Shown here in pieces: positions 19,871 to 29,210 of a stretch of DNA of 64,000 nt; positions within the stretch are counted from its first letter, which is position 1; the number at the start of each line of letters is the position of its first letter. The stretch lies in the NCBI GenBank assembly GCA_963741615.1, contig CAVUIU010000018.1, positions 62,001 through 126,000 of the forward strand, given 5' to 3'. A model generated the notes under the pieces. It did no database searches. It worked only from the letters and a program-made list of their open reading frames with translations, and had not been told where the DNA came from. The stretch is from UBA9676 sp963741615 (GTDB taxonomy: Bacteria; Actinomycetota; Actinomycetes; Streptosporangiales; Streptosporangiaceae). The translations under genes were made by a program, and so were the position numbers.

Positions 19871-21178
19871 TCACACGTCCCGGGCCAGCAGGTCCTCCCA
19901 GGTCTCGCGGCGGACGACGAGCCTCGCGTCGCCGCCGCGGGCGAACACGACGGGTATCCGGCGGGCGCCGTTGTAGTTGTTCGACATCGTGTAGCAGTAG
20001 GCCCCGGTGACGGGGACGGCGAGCAGGTCGCCGACACTCGGCTCGCGGAGCGGGACGCCCTCGCTGATCACGTCACCGGACTCGCAGTGGCGGCCGACGA
20101 CGGTCACCGTCTGCCCGCCACCAACCCGATTGGCGATGCTCGCCTCGAAGCGCTGGCCGACGAGCGCGACCTCGAGGTTATCGCCCATCCCGCCGTCGAC
20201 GGCGACGAACGTCTTCGGGCCATGCTTGACCGTGATGACCCGGTAGATGGTGACCGCACTCGGGGCAATCATGCTGCGTCCCGGCTCAATGAGGATGCGG
20301 GCGCCGGAGGGCAGATGCTCGCGGGCCGCCCCGATCAGGGCGTCCAGGTATTCCGCCAGGCTCGGCGGGTGGTCGGTGTAGGTGTACCGGCAGCCGAGGC
20401 CACCGCCCAGGTCATAAACCGGGTATTCGCCGACGGCGGCCAGCGGGGCGACCGCGGCCGCGAGCTCGTCCGCTACCAGGATCTGCGATCCGACGTGGGT
20501 GTGCAGGCCATCCATGCGCAGCCGGCCGGAGGCTTCGATCCGCGCGATGGCTTGTGTCGCCGCAGCGGGATGCAGCCCGAACTTGGAGCCGGAATGCCCG
20601 GTTGCGTACGCGGCGTAGGTGGAGCTTTGCACCCCGGGAATGACCCGCACCAAACAGCCCTGCACGCGACCGGGTTGAACCACGGCTTCGAGCCGGTCGA
20701 TGTCGTCGAGGTTGTCAACGACAACGGTGCCGACGCCGGCGCCTACGGCGAGCTCGATCTCCTCGGTGGTCTTGGCGTTGCCGTGCAGGACCAACGCCGC
20801 CGGATCGGCGCCTGCGGCCAGCGCCGTGACGATCTCGCCGCCGCCTGCCACATCGAGCCATAGCCCCTCGGAGAGCATGAGCCGCTGCACAGCTGTGCAC
20901 GGGAACGCCTTCGAAGCAAAGACAACCTGTGAGTCAGGCCACCGCGCAGCCAACTCCCTCTGGTAGTCGCGCGCGCGCTGCCGCACTGCGCCCTCGTTGA
21001 CCGCCATGACCGGCGTGCCATAGGCGGCCGCCAGCTCATCCAGGCGGCACCCGCCGACCATCACCGTGCCGTCAGCGTCTTGCGTCGTACCCGGCGGGAA
21101 CAGCCCGAGCAGGTCGTCGGCGGTGCTGGGCTCCTGCGCCGGCGAGCCCGCTCGTCCGCCGTCAGTCTTCGCGTCCAT
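19871..21178 (-). CDS. lysA: Diaminopimelate decarboxylase-like PLP enzyme
   Basis: Converts meso-diaminopimelate to L-lysine in the last lysine step. 435 residues of alanine-racemase fold type III. The PLP lysine is K90 in VVFASKAFPC; HTHVGSQI and DLGGGLG bind phosphate and cofactor; GRHCESGDVI supplies the Cys from the partner subunit; and GAYCYTMSNNYNG closes the site. Many actinobacteria have a second lysA beside the argS-lysA-thrA cluster. This copy stands alone, so it may be that second paralogue or serve a related D-amino acid substrate. Confidence 0.88.
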   Translation of the reverse strand: MDAKTDGGRAGSPAQEPSTADDLLGLFPPGTTQDADGTVMVGGCRLDELAAAYGTPVMAVNEGAVRQRARDYQRELAARWPDSQVVFASKAFPCTAVQRLMLSEGLWLDVAGGGEIVTALAAGADPAALVLHGNAKTTEEIELAVGAGVGTVVVDNLDDIDRLEAVVQPGRVQGCLVRVIPGVQSSTYAAYATGHSGSKFGLHPAAATQAIARIEASGRLRMDGLHTHVGSQILVADELAAAVAPLAAVGEYPVYDLGGGLGCRYTYTDHPPSLAEYLDALIGAAREHLPSGARILIEPGRSMIAPSAVTIYRVITVKHGPKTFVAVDGGMGDNLEVALVGQRFEASIANRVGGGQTVTVVGRHCESGDVISEGVPLREPSVGDLLAVPVTGAYCYTMSNNYNGARRIPVVFARGGDARLVVRRETWEDLLARDV

Positions 21179-21282
21179 CCCGGTCTCAGTCCCGTCCCGT
21201 GCCAGCGCCTGTCTCGGGCCCCCGCCCGAACAGTCCTGATCTGCTCCTGATTCTCCCAGGAATCACTTGTCTCGGGGACCGC

Positions 21283-21687
21283 CTACTGGCCCCGCTCCTG
21301 CCCGGGCTGCTTCTGATCCGCCAGGGCGCGCAGGCTGGGCGGAGCGAGCAAGGCAGCCAGCCCGCCGACGGCCAGCACGACCGACAGCACCCCCCAGTCG
21401 AGCCGCTGGCCCTGCAGCAGGTAGATCCCCACAATGCCGACGAAGAGCTGCGTGAGCAGGGCCGGCGTGCGGCTCCAGCGGCGGGCGCGGAAGAGGCCAG
21501 CAGCCACCACGGCCAGCGCGGCGGCGGCCGCCACACCGATCACCGTCAGCGCGATCCCGCTGTTGAGCTGATAGGACCGCCCGGTGGCGGTATCGACCCC
21601 GGCGAGCACCGTTGCCGCCAGCACCACCGCCGACTCGGCCGCCTGGATGGCGGCAGCGGCGCGGAGCACGGCCGGACTATGCCCCAT
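21283..21687 (-). CDS. Small integral membrane protein, four helices
   Basis: 134 residues with four predicted membrane spans: about 12-30 (AIQAAESAVVLAATVLAG), 45-65 (IALTVIGVAAAAALAVVAAG), 78-92 (LTQLFVGIVGIYLLQG) and 98-115. A basic loop (FRARRWSRT) lies between spans 2 and 3, and the tail is charged. It resembles uncharacterised actinobacterial membrane proteins. The divergent neighbour is a lipid kinase gene 37 bp away, which hints at envelope function but nothing more specific. Confidence 0.7.
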   Translation of the reverse strand: MGHSPAVLRAAAAIQAAESAVVLAATVLAGVDTATGRSYQLNSGIALTVIGVAAAAALAVVAAGLFRARRWSRTPALLTQLFVGIVGIYLLQGQRLDWGVLSVVLAVGGLAALLAPPSLRALADQKQPGQERGQ

Positions 21688-21724
21688 ATGCTGGCCACCT
21701 CCTCGCCCTCACTACCCTGATCAC

Positions 21725-22723
21725 GTGCGCGCGCTGCTCATTGTCAACCCTCATGCCACGTCTACCACGCCCGTGCGCCGGGATGTCATCGCCCGCGCGC
21801 TGGCGTCCGAACTCGATCTCAAGGTCGTGCAGACACGGTACCGGGGACACGCTGCCCATTTCGCCGGGGAGGCGGCACGTGACGGTTACGACCTGGTGCT
21901 CACCCTCGGCGGGGATGGCACGGTCAACGAGGCGGTCAACGGGCTGCTCGGTGCCTCGCCGCCCGCGACCGGCGGCCCGCAGACACGCCCTGCCCTGGCG
22001 ACCGTGCCCGGCGGGAGCGCGAACGTCTTCACCCGCGCGCTCGGGATGCCATCCGATCCCGTGGACGCCACCGGCCGTATCCTCGCCGCGCTGATCGGGG
22101 GAGGCTGCCGGACCATCGGGCTCGGCCTGGCCCAGGACCGGTACTTCACCGTCAACGCCGGCCTCGGGTTCGACGCCGAGGTGGTCCGTGCGATCGAAGG
22201 ACTGCGCGCGGGTGGGCAGGAGGCGAGCGCCGGGCTCTATGTGTGGACCGCGATCCGTCATTTCTATGGCGTCACCAATCGGCGCCAGCCCGCGCTGGCC
22301 CTGGAGCTGGAGGGGAGACCCGCCGCCGATCGCCTGTTCTTCGCGATCGTCTCGAACGCCGCACCCTGGACTTACCTGGGCAGCCGGCCCGTCAACCCGA
22401 ACCCCGACGCCGGCTTCGACACCGGCCTCGACGTGTTCGCCTTCCGGACCCTCGGCACGCTGCCCACGCTCGGCACCCTGCGCCGGATTCTCGGTGTCGG
22501 GCCCGGCTGGCCGGGCGGAGCGGGCGGGCCGCGCTGGCCCGGCGGACCGGGCGGGCGGGCTGGGAGCACCAACTCCACGCACGTCCTCAGCCTGCACGAC
22601 GAGCCCGAACTCACGTTCCGCGCCACCCGGCCGATCGCCTTCCAGGTTGACGGGGAGTACGTCGGCGAGCGTGAACACGTCACCTTCCGCTCGGTTCCTG
22701 ACGCCTTGCGCGTGATTGTCTGA
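21725..22723 (+). CDS. Diacylglycerol kinase-family lipid kinase
   Basis: 332-residue enzyme that phosphorylates a lipid such as diacylglycerol or a sphingoid-like lipid with ATP. The catalytic domain holds LLIVNPHATS, the nucleotide loop LTLGGDGTVNEAVNGLL and ATVPGGSANVFTRAL; the C-terminal beta-sandwich includes FTVNAGLGFDAEVV and the closing FQVDGEYVGE with the conserved DGE. A Gly/Pro insertion (GPGWPGGAGGPRWPGGPGGR) interrupts the C-terminal domain. GTG 21725 starts the protein at the first strand. Confidence 0.88.
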   Translation: MRALLIVNPHATSTTPVRRDVIARALASELDLKVVQTRYRGHAAHFAGEAARDGYDLVLTLGGDGTVNEAVNGLLGASPPATGGPQTRPALATVPGGSANVFTRALGMPSDPVDATGRILAALIGGGCRTIGLGLAQDRYFTVNAGLGFDAEVVRAIEGLRAGGQEASAGLYVWTAIRHFYGVTNRRQPALALELEGRPAADRLFFAIVSNAAPWTYLGSRPVNPNPDAGFDTGLDVFAFRTLGTLPTLGTLRRILGVGPGWPGGAGGPRWPGGPGGRAGSTNSTHVLSLHDEPELTFRATRPIAFQVDGEYVGEREHVTFRSVPDALRVIV

Positions 22724-23133
22724 GGCGAATCCGCTGATAGCGGGGCAGCACCGGCACAACGGCCCGAACCCCGCAGCGGGGATGGCGACAGAACGGGGCA
22801 GTCGACCATGAATGTGACCTATCTGACACAGAAATCAGTCCAACCCTTTGCCCAACACTCTTGCGGTTGATCCACGAGATTGAGAGGCTTGATCTGGTTC
22901 GAGTACGCAGCGTGTATCTCGCGCGCTGTCGCCTGGTCGGCCGGGGTACATGCCCGGTCTCCGGGTTCGGCTGGGAGCCAAGCGGGGGCGAAGGCTCTAT
23001 GACCCAAAGCGGTGCTGTGCGTTCTCCAGGGCCAGACACGCCCTGGAATATGGCCTAGCTCGTGAAATCATTCACAAGGAAGGCCGGGGCAGGTCCGGGC
23101 CAACAGCCCGGCAGGCAAAAGGAGTGGACCCGC
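22724..23133 (+). promoter_or_regulatory. 410-bp leader of whiB1 with CRP-like site
   Basis: There is no convincing gene. TGTGA-CCTATC-TGACA (22813-22828) differs by one base from the TGTGA-N6-TCACA dyad used by CRP-family proteins. A possible promoter TTGATC-N18-TGTATC is at 22889-22918. In Mycobacterium tuberculosis whiB1 is under CRP control, so the site may be meaningful, but its spacing to the candidate promoter is longer than usual. Confidence 0.4.
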
Positions 23134-23382
23134 ATGGACTGGCGCCATCACGCCGCCTGCCGTGAGGTGGACCCGGAGCTGTTCTTCCCGATCGGCAACA
23201 CGGGGCCTGCCCTTCTCCAGATCGACGAGGCCAAACAGGTCTGTCGGCGCTGCCCGGTGATGGAACCCTGTCTGCAATGGGCGGTGGAGAGCGGCCAGGA
23301 CGCCGGCGTCTGGGGGGGCATGAGCGAGGACGAGCGGCGCGCGTACAAACGCCGCGCTGGCCGTATCCGCGTCAGGGCATAG
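23134..23382 (+). CDS. whiB1: WhiB-family [4Fe-4S] regulator, WhiB1 type
   Basis: 82-residue iron-sulfur transcription factor that reacts with nitric oxide and binds the primary sigma factor. Cluster ligands are Cys9, Cys37, Cys40 and Cys46 (the HAAC, VCRRC and EPC sequences); GVWGGMSEDERRAYKRR is the WhiB turn and DNA-binding tail. The start MDWRH.A.CR and the run DPELFFPIGN.GPAL identify the WhiB1 subgroup. AAAAGGAGTGGACCC supplies the ribosome site. It faces the PdtaS-type kinase gene, an arrangement common in actinobacteria. Confidence 0.93.
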   Translation: MDWRHHAACREVDPELFFPIGNTGPALLQIDEAKQVCRRCPVMEPCLQWAVESGQDAGVWGGMSEDERRAYKRRAGRIRVRA

Positions 23383-23390
23383 GAACTCTT

Positions 23391-23408
23391 CCCGCCATTC
23401 GCGGCGGG
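23391..23408. terminator. Bidirectional hairpin between whiB1 and the histidine kinase
   Basis: CCCGCC (23391-23396) pairs with GGCGGG (23403-23408) over a 6-nt loop in the 38-bp gap between the two convergent genes. Confidence 0.55.
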
Positions 23409-23420
23409 CCCTGGGCACAG

Positions 23421-24941
23421 CTACCCAGAGTCGCCCGGCGCCTGTTCGCCCACCTGCTGGGCGGCGGGTGATTCCAACGGGATGGTAACCAGCACAGCCG
23501 TGCCGCCACCGGCGCGTGGCGAGATCTCCAGCCGGCCGCCGAGTTCGGAAACCACCAGCGTGCGCACGATATGCAGGCCCAGGCTGGTCGCGGCGTCCAG
23601 GCTGAACCCGGCCGGCAGTCCCACCCCGCTGTCCTCGACCGTCACCGTGAGCCCGGCGGCCGCCCGGTCAACGGTCACCCTCAGGGTTCCTGCTGGCCCG
23701 GCACCCGGCGAGTGAGCCAGGCCGTGCTGAAGCGCGTTCTGCAGCAGTTCCGTCAGCACCAGCGCGAGCGGCATGGCGACGGCGGCGGGCAGCGACCCGA
23801 ACCGCCCGGAAACGACCGGGGTGACCCTCACCTCGGGTGCTGACACCTCGCCCGCCATCGCGGCCACGCGTTCGGCGATGTCGTCGAAGTCAACGATCTC
23901 TTCCGGGGTGTGCGAGAGCGTCTCGTGGACGATCGCGATCGACCCCACTCGGCGCACCGCCTCCTCCAGTGCCGCCTTGGCCTCCGGCGCGGAGAGCCTG
24001 CGTGCCTGCAGCCGCAGCAGCGCGGCGACCGTCTGCAGGTTGTTCTTGACCCGGTGGTGGATCTCGCGGATGGTGGCATCCTTGGTCATCAGCTCCCGCT
24101 CCCGGCGGCGCAACTCGCTGACGTCTCGCACCAGGATCAGGGCGCCGGTGCGCAGGCCACCCACCACGAGCGGGATCGACCGCAACTGGACGACTGACCC
24201 GTTCCCCTCCACCTCGGTCTCCCGCGGACCCCGGCCGCTGGCTGTCATCATGAGCGACTCGTCGGACGGCTGGTCCGGAGCGCACAGCTGCGCGGTCAGC
24301 GGGCCGAGCTCGGCTCCGACCAGGTCGGCGGACAGGCCCAGCCGCCGGTAGGCCGACAGCGCGTTGGGGCTGGCGTAACTGACCCTGCCGGACCGGCCGA
24401 GCCGGAGCAGCCCGTCGCCCACCCGCGGCGACCGGACCAGGATCGGCTGCTCACCGGGTTGCGGGAACAGGCCCGCGGCGACCATCTGGGCAAGGTCGTC
24501 CGCCCCCTTGAGGTAGGTCAGTTCCAGCCGGCTCGGGGTCCGGGCCGAGCTGAGATTGGTGCTTCGCTCGATCACCGCGATAACCTGGCCCGCGCGCGTC
24601 ACCGGTATCGATTCCCGCCGGATCGGCACGCCATGGGTCCACTCCGGATCGCCTTCCCGGCAGATACGGCGCTCGGCGTGAGCCGCGTCCACGAACGGCC
24701 GCTCCCCGGCGCCCGCCACGGTGCCGACCACGTCGTCGTGCAGCGTGGTCGGCCCGGTCGTCGGGCGCATCTGGGCCAGCGCTACCCAGCCGGACCGTGT
24801 CGACAGCGGTGCCCAGAGCACCAGGTCGGCGAAAGAAAGGTCGGCGAGCAGCTGCCAGTCCGAAACCAGCGCGTGCAGCCGCTCGATGTCAGCCTCGGTC
24901 AGCGGGGTCAGCCCGCGGGCCAGGTCGGTCAGGGTCGGCAC
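23421..24941 (-). CDS. pdtaS: Sensor histidine kinase, PdtaS type (GAF_4-PAS-HisKA_2-HATPase)
   Basis: Soluble two-component sensor of 506 residues. Order: an N-terminal GAF-like domain (LTPLTEADIERLHALVSDWQ to about 160); a PAS domain (about 170-280, GLLRLGRSGRVSYASPNALS); a HisKA_2 box IREIHHRVKNNLQTVAALLR with the phospho-acceptor His near 297; then HATPase motifs ELLQNALQHG, VEDSGVGLP and SLGLHIV. It usually phosphorylates PdtaR, an ANTAR RNA-binding response regulator that is not in this window. No membrane helices are present. ATG 24941 was used. Confidence 0.9.
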   Translation of the reverse strand: MPTLTDLARGLTPLTEADIERLHALVSDWQLLADLSFADLVLWAPLSTRSGWVALAQMRPTTGPTTLHDDVVGTVAGAGERPFVDAAHAERRICREGDPEWTHGVPIRRESIPVTRAGQVIAVIERSTNLSSARTPSRLELTYLKGADDLAQMVAAGLFPQPGEQPILVRSPRVGDGLLRLGRSGRVSYASPNALSAYRRLGLSADLVGAELGPLTAQLCAPDQPSDESLMMTASGRGPRETEVEGNGSVVQLRSIPLVVGGLRTGALILVRDVSELRRRERELMTKDATIREIHHRVKNNLQTVAALLRLQARRLSAPEAKAALEEAVRRVGSIAIVHETLSHTPEEIVDFDDIAERVAAMAGEVSAPEVRVTPVVSGRFGSLPAAVAMPLALVLTELLQNALQHGLAHSPGAGPAGTLRVTVDRAAAGLTVTVEDSGVGLPAGFSLDAATSLGLHIVRTLVVSELGGRLEISPRAGGGTAVLVTIPLESPAAQQVGEQAPGDSG

Positions 24942-25149
24942 GTCTCATCATCGCACCGGGCCAGTCCTGCCCCGGGCCAGTCCTGCCCCGGGCCGGTCCT
25001 GACCCAGCCGGTCCTGCCCCGGGCCGGCTTGCCGCTCCCCCCGGCCTAGCTGGCAGGATGCCCACATGGCCGACGTGACCGCCCAGCTGATCGGCGCCGG
25101 CCACGGCGGACCATGTCGAGACGGCCTGCCCAGCGGGAAGGAAGTGACC

Positions 25150-25939
25150 GTGACCGCCTCCCCTGCTCGCGGCGACGCCGACGGCGCCCTGCCCCTGCCC
25201 GGCCAGCCGGGCGCGCCGATCCCCAAGTACTACGCGGTGAAACGGCAGCTGCTCGAACTGACCCGGGCGATGTCGCCGGGCACCCCCGTCCCGCCGGAAC
25301 GTGAGCTTGCTCTCAGGTACGGGACGTCCCGGACCACCGTCCGGCAGGCGCTGGCCGAACTCGTCGTCGAGGGGCGGCTGCTGCGGATGCAGGGCAAGGG
25401 CACGTTCGTGGCCATGCCCAAGGTCGCCCAGATGCTGGAGCTGTCCAGCTACACCGAGGGGATGCGGGCCCAGGGGCTGCACCCGCAGACGGTGGTGCTG
25501 GACACGGGCTACATTGCCGCCGACGACGAGCTCGGCGGGCTGCTCGGGATCCGGGCGGGCAGCCGCGTGCTGCGCATCCACCGGCTCCGGCTGGCCGACG
25601 GGGAGCCGATGTCGGTCGAACGCCTCGCACCTGTCCGCGCAGCGCTTTCCGGGGCTGCGCCGCAACCTGGACCGCCACCCGTCGCTCTACGAGGCGCTCG
25701 CCACCGATTACGGCGTGGAGATCGCCGAGGCGCAGGAGACGATCGAAACCGTGCTCGCCGATCCCAAGGACGCCCCGCTGCTGCGGGTCAACGTCGGCAT
25801 GCCGCTGCTGCTGCTGTCACGGCACTCGTTCGACACGGCCGGCACCCCGGTCGAGTGGGCGCAGTCGCGCTACCGCGGTGACCGCTACAAGCTGGTGACC
25901 CGGCTGCACCGGGGCACCAAGCCAAAGGAGCTCACGTGA
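25150..25939 (+). CDS. GntR-family (HutC/UTRA) regulator, frameshifted as read
   Basis: The first part gives the GntR winged helix (IPKYYAVKRQLLELTRAMSP, GTPVPPERELALRYGTSRTT, VRQALAELVVEGRLLRMQGKG) and the first UTRA strands up to GEPMSVER. One extra C near 25624 then moves the frame, and the other frame continues SHLSAQRFPGLRRNLDRHPS to GTKPKELT, the rest of the UTRA ligand-binding domain. Removing that base gives a normal protein of about 262 residues. GTG 25150 is chosen because GGAAGG lies at the right distance; the frame is open back to ATG 25066. The stop overlaps bioB by GTGA, so it may regulate bioB. Confidence 0.75.
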
Positions 25940-26934
25940 GAGACGACATTCTGGACGAGGCCCGCAGCCAGGTCCTCGGCGCGGGCACCGGGCTGGACGC
26001 CGGACAGGTTCTCCGCGTCCTGCGCCTGCCCGATGACCGGCTGGGCGAGGCGCTCTCACTCGCGCACGAGGTGCGGATGCGCTGGTGCGGCCCGGAGGTG
26101 GAGGTCGAGGGAATCGTGTCGGTGAAGACCGGCGGCTGCCCCGAGGACTGCCACTTCTGCTCCCAGTCGGGCCGGTTCGAATCACCGGTCCGCCCGGTCT
26201 GGCTCGATATCGGCGAACTGGTCGCGGCCGCGAAACAGACCGCCGCCACCGGGGCGACCGAGTTCTGCATCGTGGCCGCGGTACGCGGCCCCGACGAACG
26301 GCTGATGTCACAGGTCGGCGCGGCGGTCCGCGCGATCGCCGGCGAGGTGGGGATCAACGTCGCCTGCTCGCTGGGCATCCTCACCGCCAGCCAGGCCGAC
26401 GAGCTTGCCGCCCTCGGCGTGCACCGTTATAACCACAACCTGGAGACGGCCCGGTCCTACTTCCCGCAGGTCGTGACCACACATAGCTGGCAGGAGCGGT
26501 ATGCCACCTGCGAGCTGGTGAAGTCGGCAGGGATGGAACTGTGCTGCGGCGGCATCGCCGGCCTGGGCGAGACGGCGCAGCAGCGCGCGGAACTCGCCTG
26601 CGAGCTGTCGAGTCTCGGGCCGGACGAGGTGCCCCTGAACTTCCTCAACCCGCGTCCCGGCACGCCGCTGGCTGACCGGCCGCGGCTCGCCGCGGCCGAT
26701 GCGTTGCGCACGATCGCCGCGTTCCGGCTGGCGCTGCCGCGCACCGTCCTGCGGTATGCGGGGGGGCGCGAGCTGACTCTCGGTGACCTGGGCACCGAGG
26801 CGGGGATGCTGGGCGGCATCAACGCCATCATCGTCGGCAACTACCTCACCACGCTCGGGCGGCCCGCTCAGGCAGACCTGGAGATGCTCGGCCGCCTGCG
26901 CATGCCCATCAAGGCGCTTTCCGGCACCCTCTGA
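25936..26934 (+). CDS. bioB: Biotin synthase
   Basis: Radical-SAM enzyme of 332 residues inserting sulfur into dethiobiotin, the last step of biotin synthesis. The [4Fe-4S] motif is C68-x3-C72-x2-C75 (GGCPEDCHFC), followed by the conserved SQSGRF. YNHNLETARSYFP and NFLNPRPGTPL are also BioB landmarks, and Cys and Arg ligands for the second [2Fe-2S] cluster appear in FCIVAA, INVACSLG and LRYAGGRE. GTG 25936 overlaps the stop of the preceding gntR-type gene. The auxiliary protein gene bsaP lies 4.7 kb downstream. Confidence 0.95.
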   Translation: MRDDILDEARSQVLGAGTGLDAGQVLRVLRLPDDRLGEALSLAHEVRMRWCGPEVEVEGIVSVKTGGCPEDCHFCSQSGRFESPVRPVWLDIGELVAAAKQTAATGATEFCIVAAVRGPDERLMSQVGAAVRAIAGEVGINVACSLGILTASQADELAALGVHRYNHNLETARSYFPQVVTTHSWQERYATCELVKSAGMELCCGGIAGLGETAQQRAELACELSSLGPDEVPLNFLNPRPGTPLADRPRLAAADALRTIAAFRLALPRTVLRYAGGRELTLGDLGTEAGMLGGINAIIVGNYLTTLGRPAQADLEMLGRLRMPIKALSGTL

Positions 26935-27051
26935 TCACCGGCTCCGCGGCCATTCCGCCGCCGGAGCACCCGGGCGTGAATAACTCTCCATATTTCTGGT
27001 AGTGCAGCCATTGCCCGCCCTGATCTTTGGTCGCACCATAGACGTCATCAC

Positions 27052-27065
27052 GCGACATACGTCGC
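27052..27065. promoter_or_regulatory. Inverted repeat upstream of the symporter operon
   Basis: GCGAC-ATAC-GTCGC is a perfect 5-bp-arm dyad 67 bp before the DUF3311 start, in the 197-bp gap after bioB. It is a candidate operator and no known regulator can be assigned. Confidence 0.3.
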
Positions 27066-27131
27066 ATCGCGCCCGCCCCGCGATGTGGCCCGGCGGGCGC
27101 CTGCACTCATCACCGACGCACGAAAGAGGAC

Positions 27132-27428
27132 ATGATGGCGCAGTCCCGCCCCGCACGCACGCACGTCGGCACCTGGATCCTCATCGCGATCGTATTAGCG
27201 GCCGCCCTGATCGGGACGCTGTGGGTCCCCTTCTACAACCACACCTCCCCCACCCTGGGGGGATTCCCGTTCTTCTACTGGTACCAGCTCATGTGGGTGC
27301 CGATCGTCGCGATCCTGTCCGGGGTCGCGTACCTGCTGAGCAAGCTCGCACAGCGTGGCAGCCCCCCGTCAGGGACCGCCGGCGGCGCCGCGCAGGCGAA
27401 GGGCACCGGACCGGGGAGGGCGAGCTGA
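27132..27428 (+). CDS. DUF3311 small membrane subunit of an SSS symporter
   Basis: 98 residues with two membrane spans (TWILIAIVLAAALIGTLWVP and FYWYQLMWVPIVAILSGVAYLL) joined by a conserved short loop YNHTSPTLGGFPFF, the DUF3311 pattern. The gene is followed after 1 bp by the symporter, and DUF3311 proteins are nearly always encoded just before such monocarboxylate/solute symporters, so it is probably an accessory subunit. Start ATG 27132 or 27135 cannot be separated; GAGGAC lies in front. Confidence 0.85.
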   Translation: MMAQSRPARTHVGTWILIAIVLAAALIGTLWVPFYNHTSPTLGGFPFFYWYQLMWVPIVAILSGVAYLLSKLAQRGSPPSGTAGGAAQAKGTGPGRAS

Positions 27429-27429
27429 C

Positions 27430-29076
27430 ATGAGCGGCAACGCTGTCGCCTTCACCATTGTCGTCGTCATGTTCGCGGTCGTCACCGGCGTCGGGTTCGC
27501 CGCCGCCCGCTGGCGCCGGGCCGAAGACAGGCTGCACCTGAACGAATGGGGATTAGGCGGACGTGGCTTTGGCATGTTCATCACCTGGTTCCTGCTCGGC
27601 GGCGATCTCTACACCGCGTACACCTTCATCGCCGTGCCCGCCCTGGTCTTCGGGGTCGGGGCGGTCGGCTTCTTCGCCGTCCCGTACACGATCATCGTGT
27701 TCCCCATCGTGTTCGTGTTCGCCCCGAGGCTGTGGTCCGTCTCCCGGGTACATAACTACATAACGCCGGCGGACTTCGTCCGCGGCCGCTACGGGTCCCG
27801 GGGGCTGGCGCTGGCCGTCGCGGTGACCGGCATCTTGGCCACCATGCCCTACATCGCCCTGCAACTGGTCGGCATCGAGGCGGTGCTCACCGTGCTCGGC
27901 GTCGGCACCAACTCGGGCAACGCGTTCGTCAAGGACCTGCCGCTGATCATCGCGTTCCTGGTGCTCGCCGCCTACACCTTCGTGTCCGGGCTGCGGGCCC
28001 CGGCGCTGATCGCCTTCATCAAGGACACCCTCGTCTACGTGATGATCATCGTGGCGATCTTCTACATCCCCGCCAAGCTCGGCGGCTGGGGCCACATCTT
28101 CTCCACCGCGGCAGCGCACTTAGCGAAGACCAACCCGAAGACCGGCAAGCCGTTCGGCTCGCTGACCGTCGGGCCCACCGCCGTCTGGGCGTACTCCTCA
28201 CTCGCCCTCGGCTCGGCGCTGGCGCTGTTCATGTACCCGCACGCGGTGACCGGGGTGCTGGCCGCGCGCCGCCGGAACGTCATCCGTCGCAATATGGCGA
28301 TCCTGCCGGCCTACTCGCTGATGCTCGGGTTCGTCGCGCTGCTCGGCTACATGGCGCTCGCGGCCCCCGGCGTGCCGCAGGCGGTCAAGGCCCACGGGGC
28401 CAACGCCCAGCTGGCCGTGCCGTTCCTGTTCCAGAAGATGTTCCCGCCCTGGTTCGAGGGCATCGCCTACTCGGCCATCGTCATCGGCGCGCTGGTCCCG
28501 GCGGCGATCATGTCGATCGCGGCCGCGAACCTGTTCACCCGCAACATCTACCGCGAGTACTTCCGGCCCGGCGCGACCCCGGCCCAGCAGACCAGGGTCG
28601 CGCAGACAGTCTCGCTGCTGGTCAAGCTCGGCGCGCTGATCTTCGTGCTCGCGCTGAGCCCGACGTTCTCGATCAACCTGCAGCTGCTGGGCGGGGTCTG
28701 GATCCTGCAGACCTTCCCGGCCATCGTCGTCGGCCTCTACACCCGCTGGCTCCACCGGTGGGCGCTGGTGACCGGGTGGGCGGTCGCGATGGTGTACGGC
28801 ACCATCGTGGCTTACAACACGGCGGCGCCGGGCAAACCGGGCTCGCACTTCGGCGCGTCAACCGCGAATGTGCCGGTCTTCAACCACACCGTGTACATCG
28901 CGCTCACCGCGTTCGTCATCAACCTGGTGATCGCGGTCGTGCTGACCGTCGTGTTCCGGCTGGCGAAGCTCCCCGCGGGGACGGACGAGACCGTGCCCGA
29001 TCATTACGAGGCCGACCCCGAGGAGCCGCCCGGGGTGGCGTTCCCGGTCACCACGATGGTGGGGGGGCCGGACTGA
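27430..29076 (+). CDS. Sodium:solute symporter (SSS family, MctP/monocarboxylate-like)
   Basis: Membrane carrier of 548 residues with about 13 helices. The SSS features are the polar first helices (LGGRGFGMFITWFLLGGDLY, TAYTFIAVPALVFGVGAVGF), the loop TPADFVRGRYGSRGL, the helix 5-6 region (YIALQLVGIEAVLTVLG) and SAIVIGALVPAAIMSIAAAN. The relation to MctP suggests uptake of short monocarboxylates such as pyruvate, lactate or acetate, which is inference. It forms an operon with the DUF3311 gene. The C-terminal tail is acidic and cytosolic. Confidence 0.9.
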   Translation: MSGNAVAFTIVVVMFAVVTGVGFAAARWRRAEDRLHLNEWGLGGRGFGMFITWFLLGGDLYTAYTFIAVPALVFGVGAVGFFAVPYTIIVFPIVFVFAPRLWSVSRVHNYITPADFVRGRYGSRGLALAVAVTGILATMPYIALQLVGIEAVLTVLGVGTNSGNAFVKDLPLIIAFLVLAAYTFVSGLRAPALIAFIKDTLVYVMIIVAIFYIPAKLGGWGHIFSTAAAHLAKTNPKTGKPFGSLTVGPTAVWAYSSLALGSALALFMYPHAVTGVLAARRRNVIRRNMAILPAYSLMLGFVALLGYMALAAPGVPQAVKAHGANAQLAVPFLFQKMFPPWFEGIAYSAIVIGALVPAAIMSIAAANLFTRNIYREYFRPGATPAQQTRVAQTVSLLVKLGALIFVLALSPTFSINLQLLGGVWILQTFPAIVVGLYTRWLHRWALVTGWAVAMVYGTIVAYNTAAPGKPGSHFGASTANVPVFNHTVYIALTAFVINLVIAVVLTVVFRLAKLPAGTDETVPDHYEADPEEPPGVAFPVTTMVGGPD

Positions 29077-29210
29077 CCGCAGTCCGGTCAGGCAGGCGCC
29101 CCGCTGGCCAGCCCCGATGCTCGGACCGTATCCGTGGGGTTGGCCAGCCGGGCTGTCATGCCCGTGCGCCGCCACCGGCGCGGAAGTGACCTCCTGGTAA
29201 CGTCGCCGCC

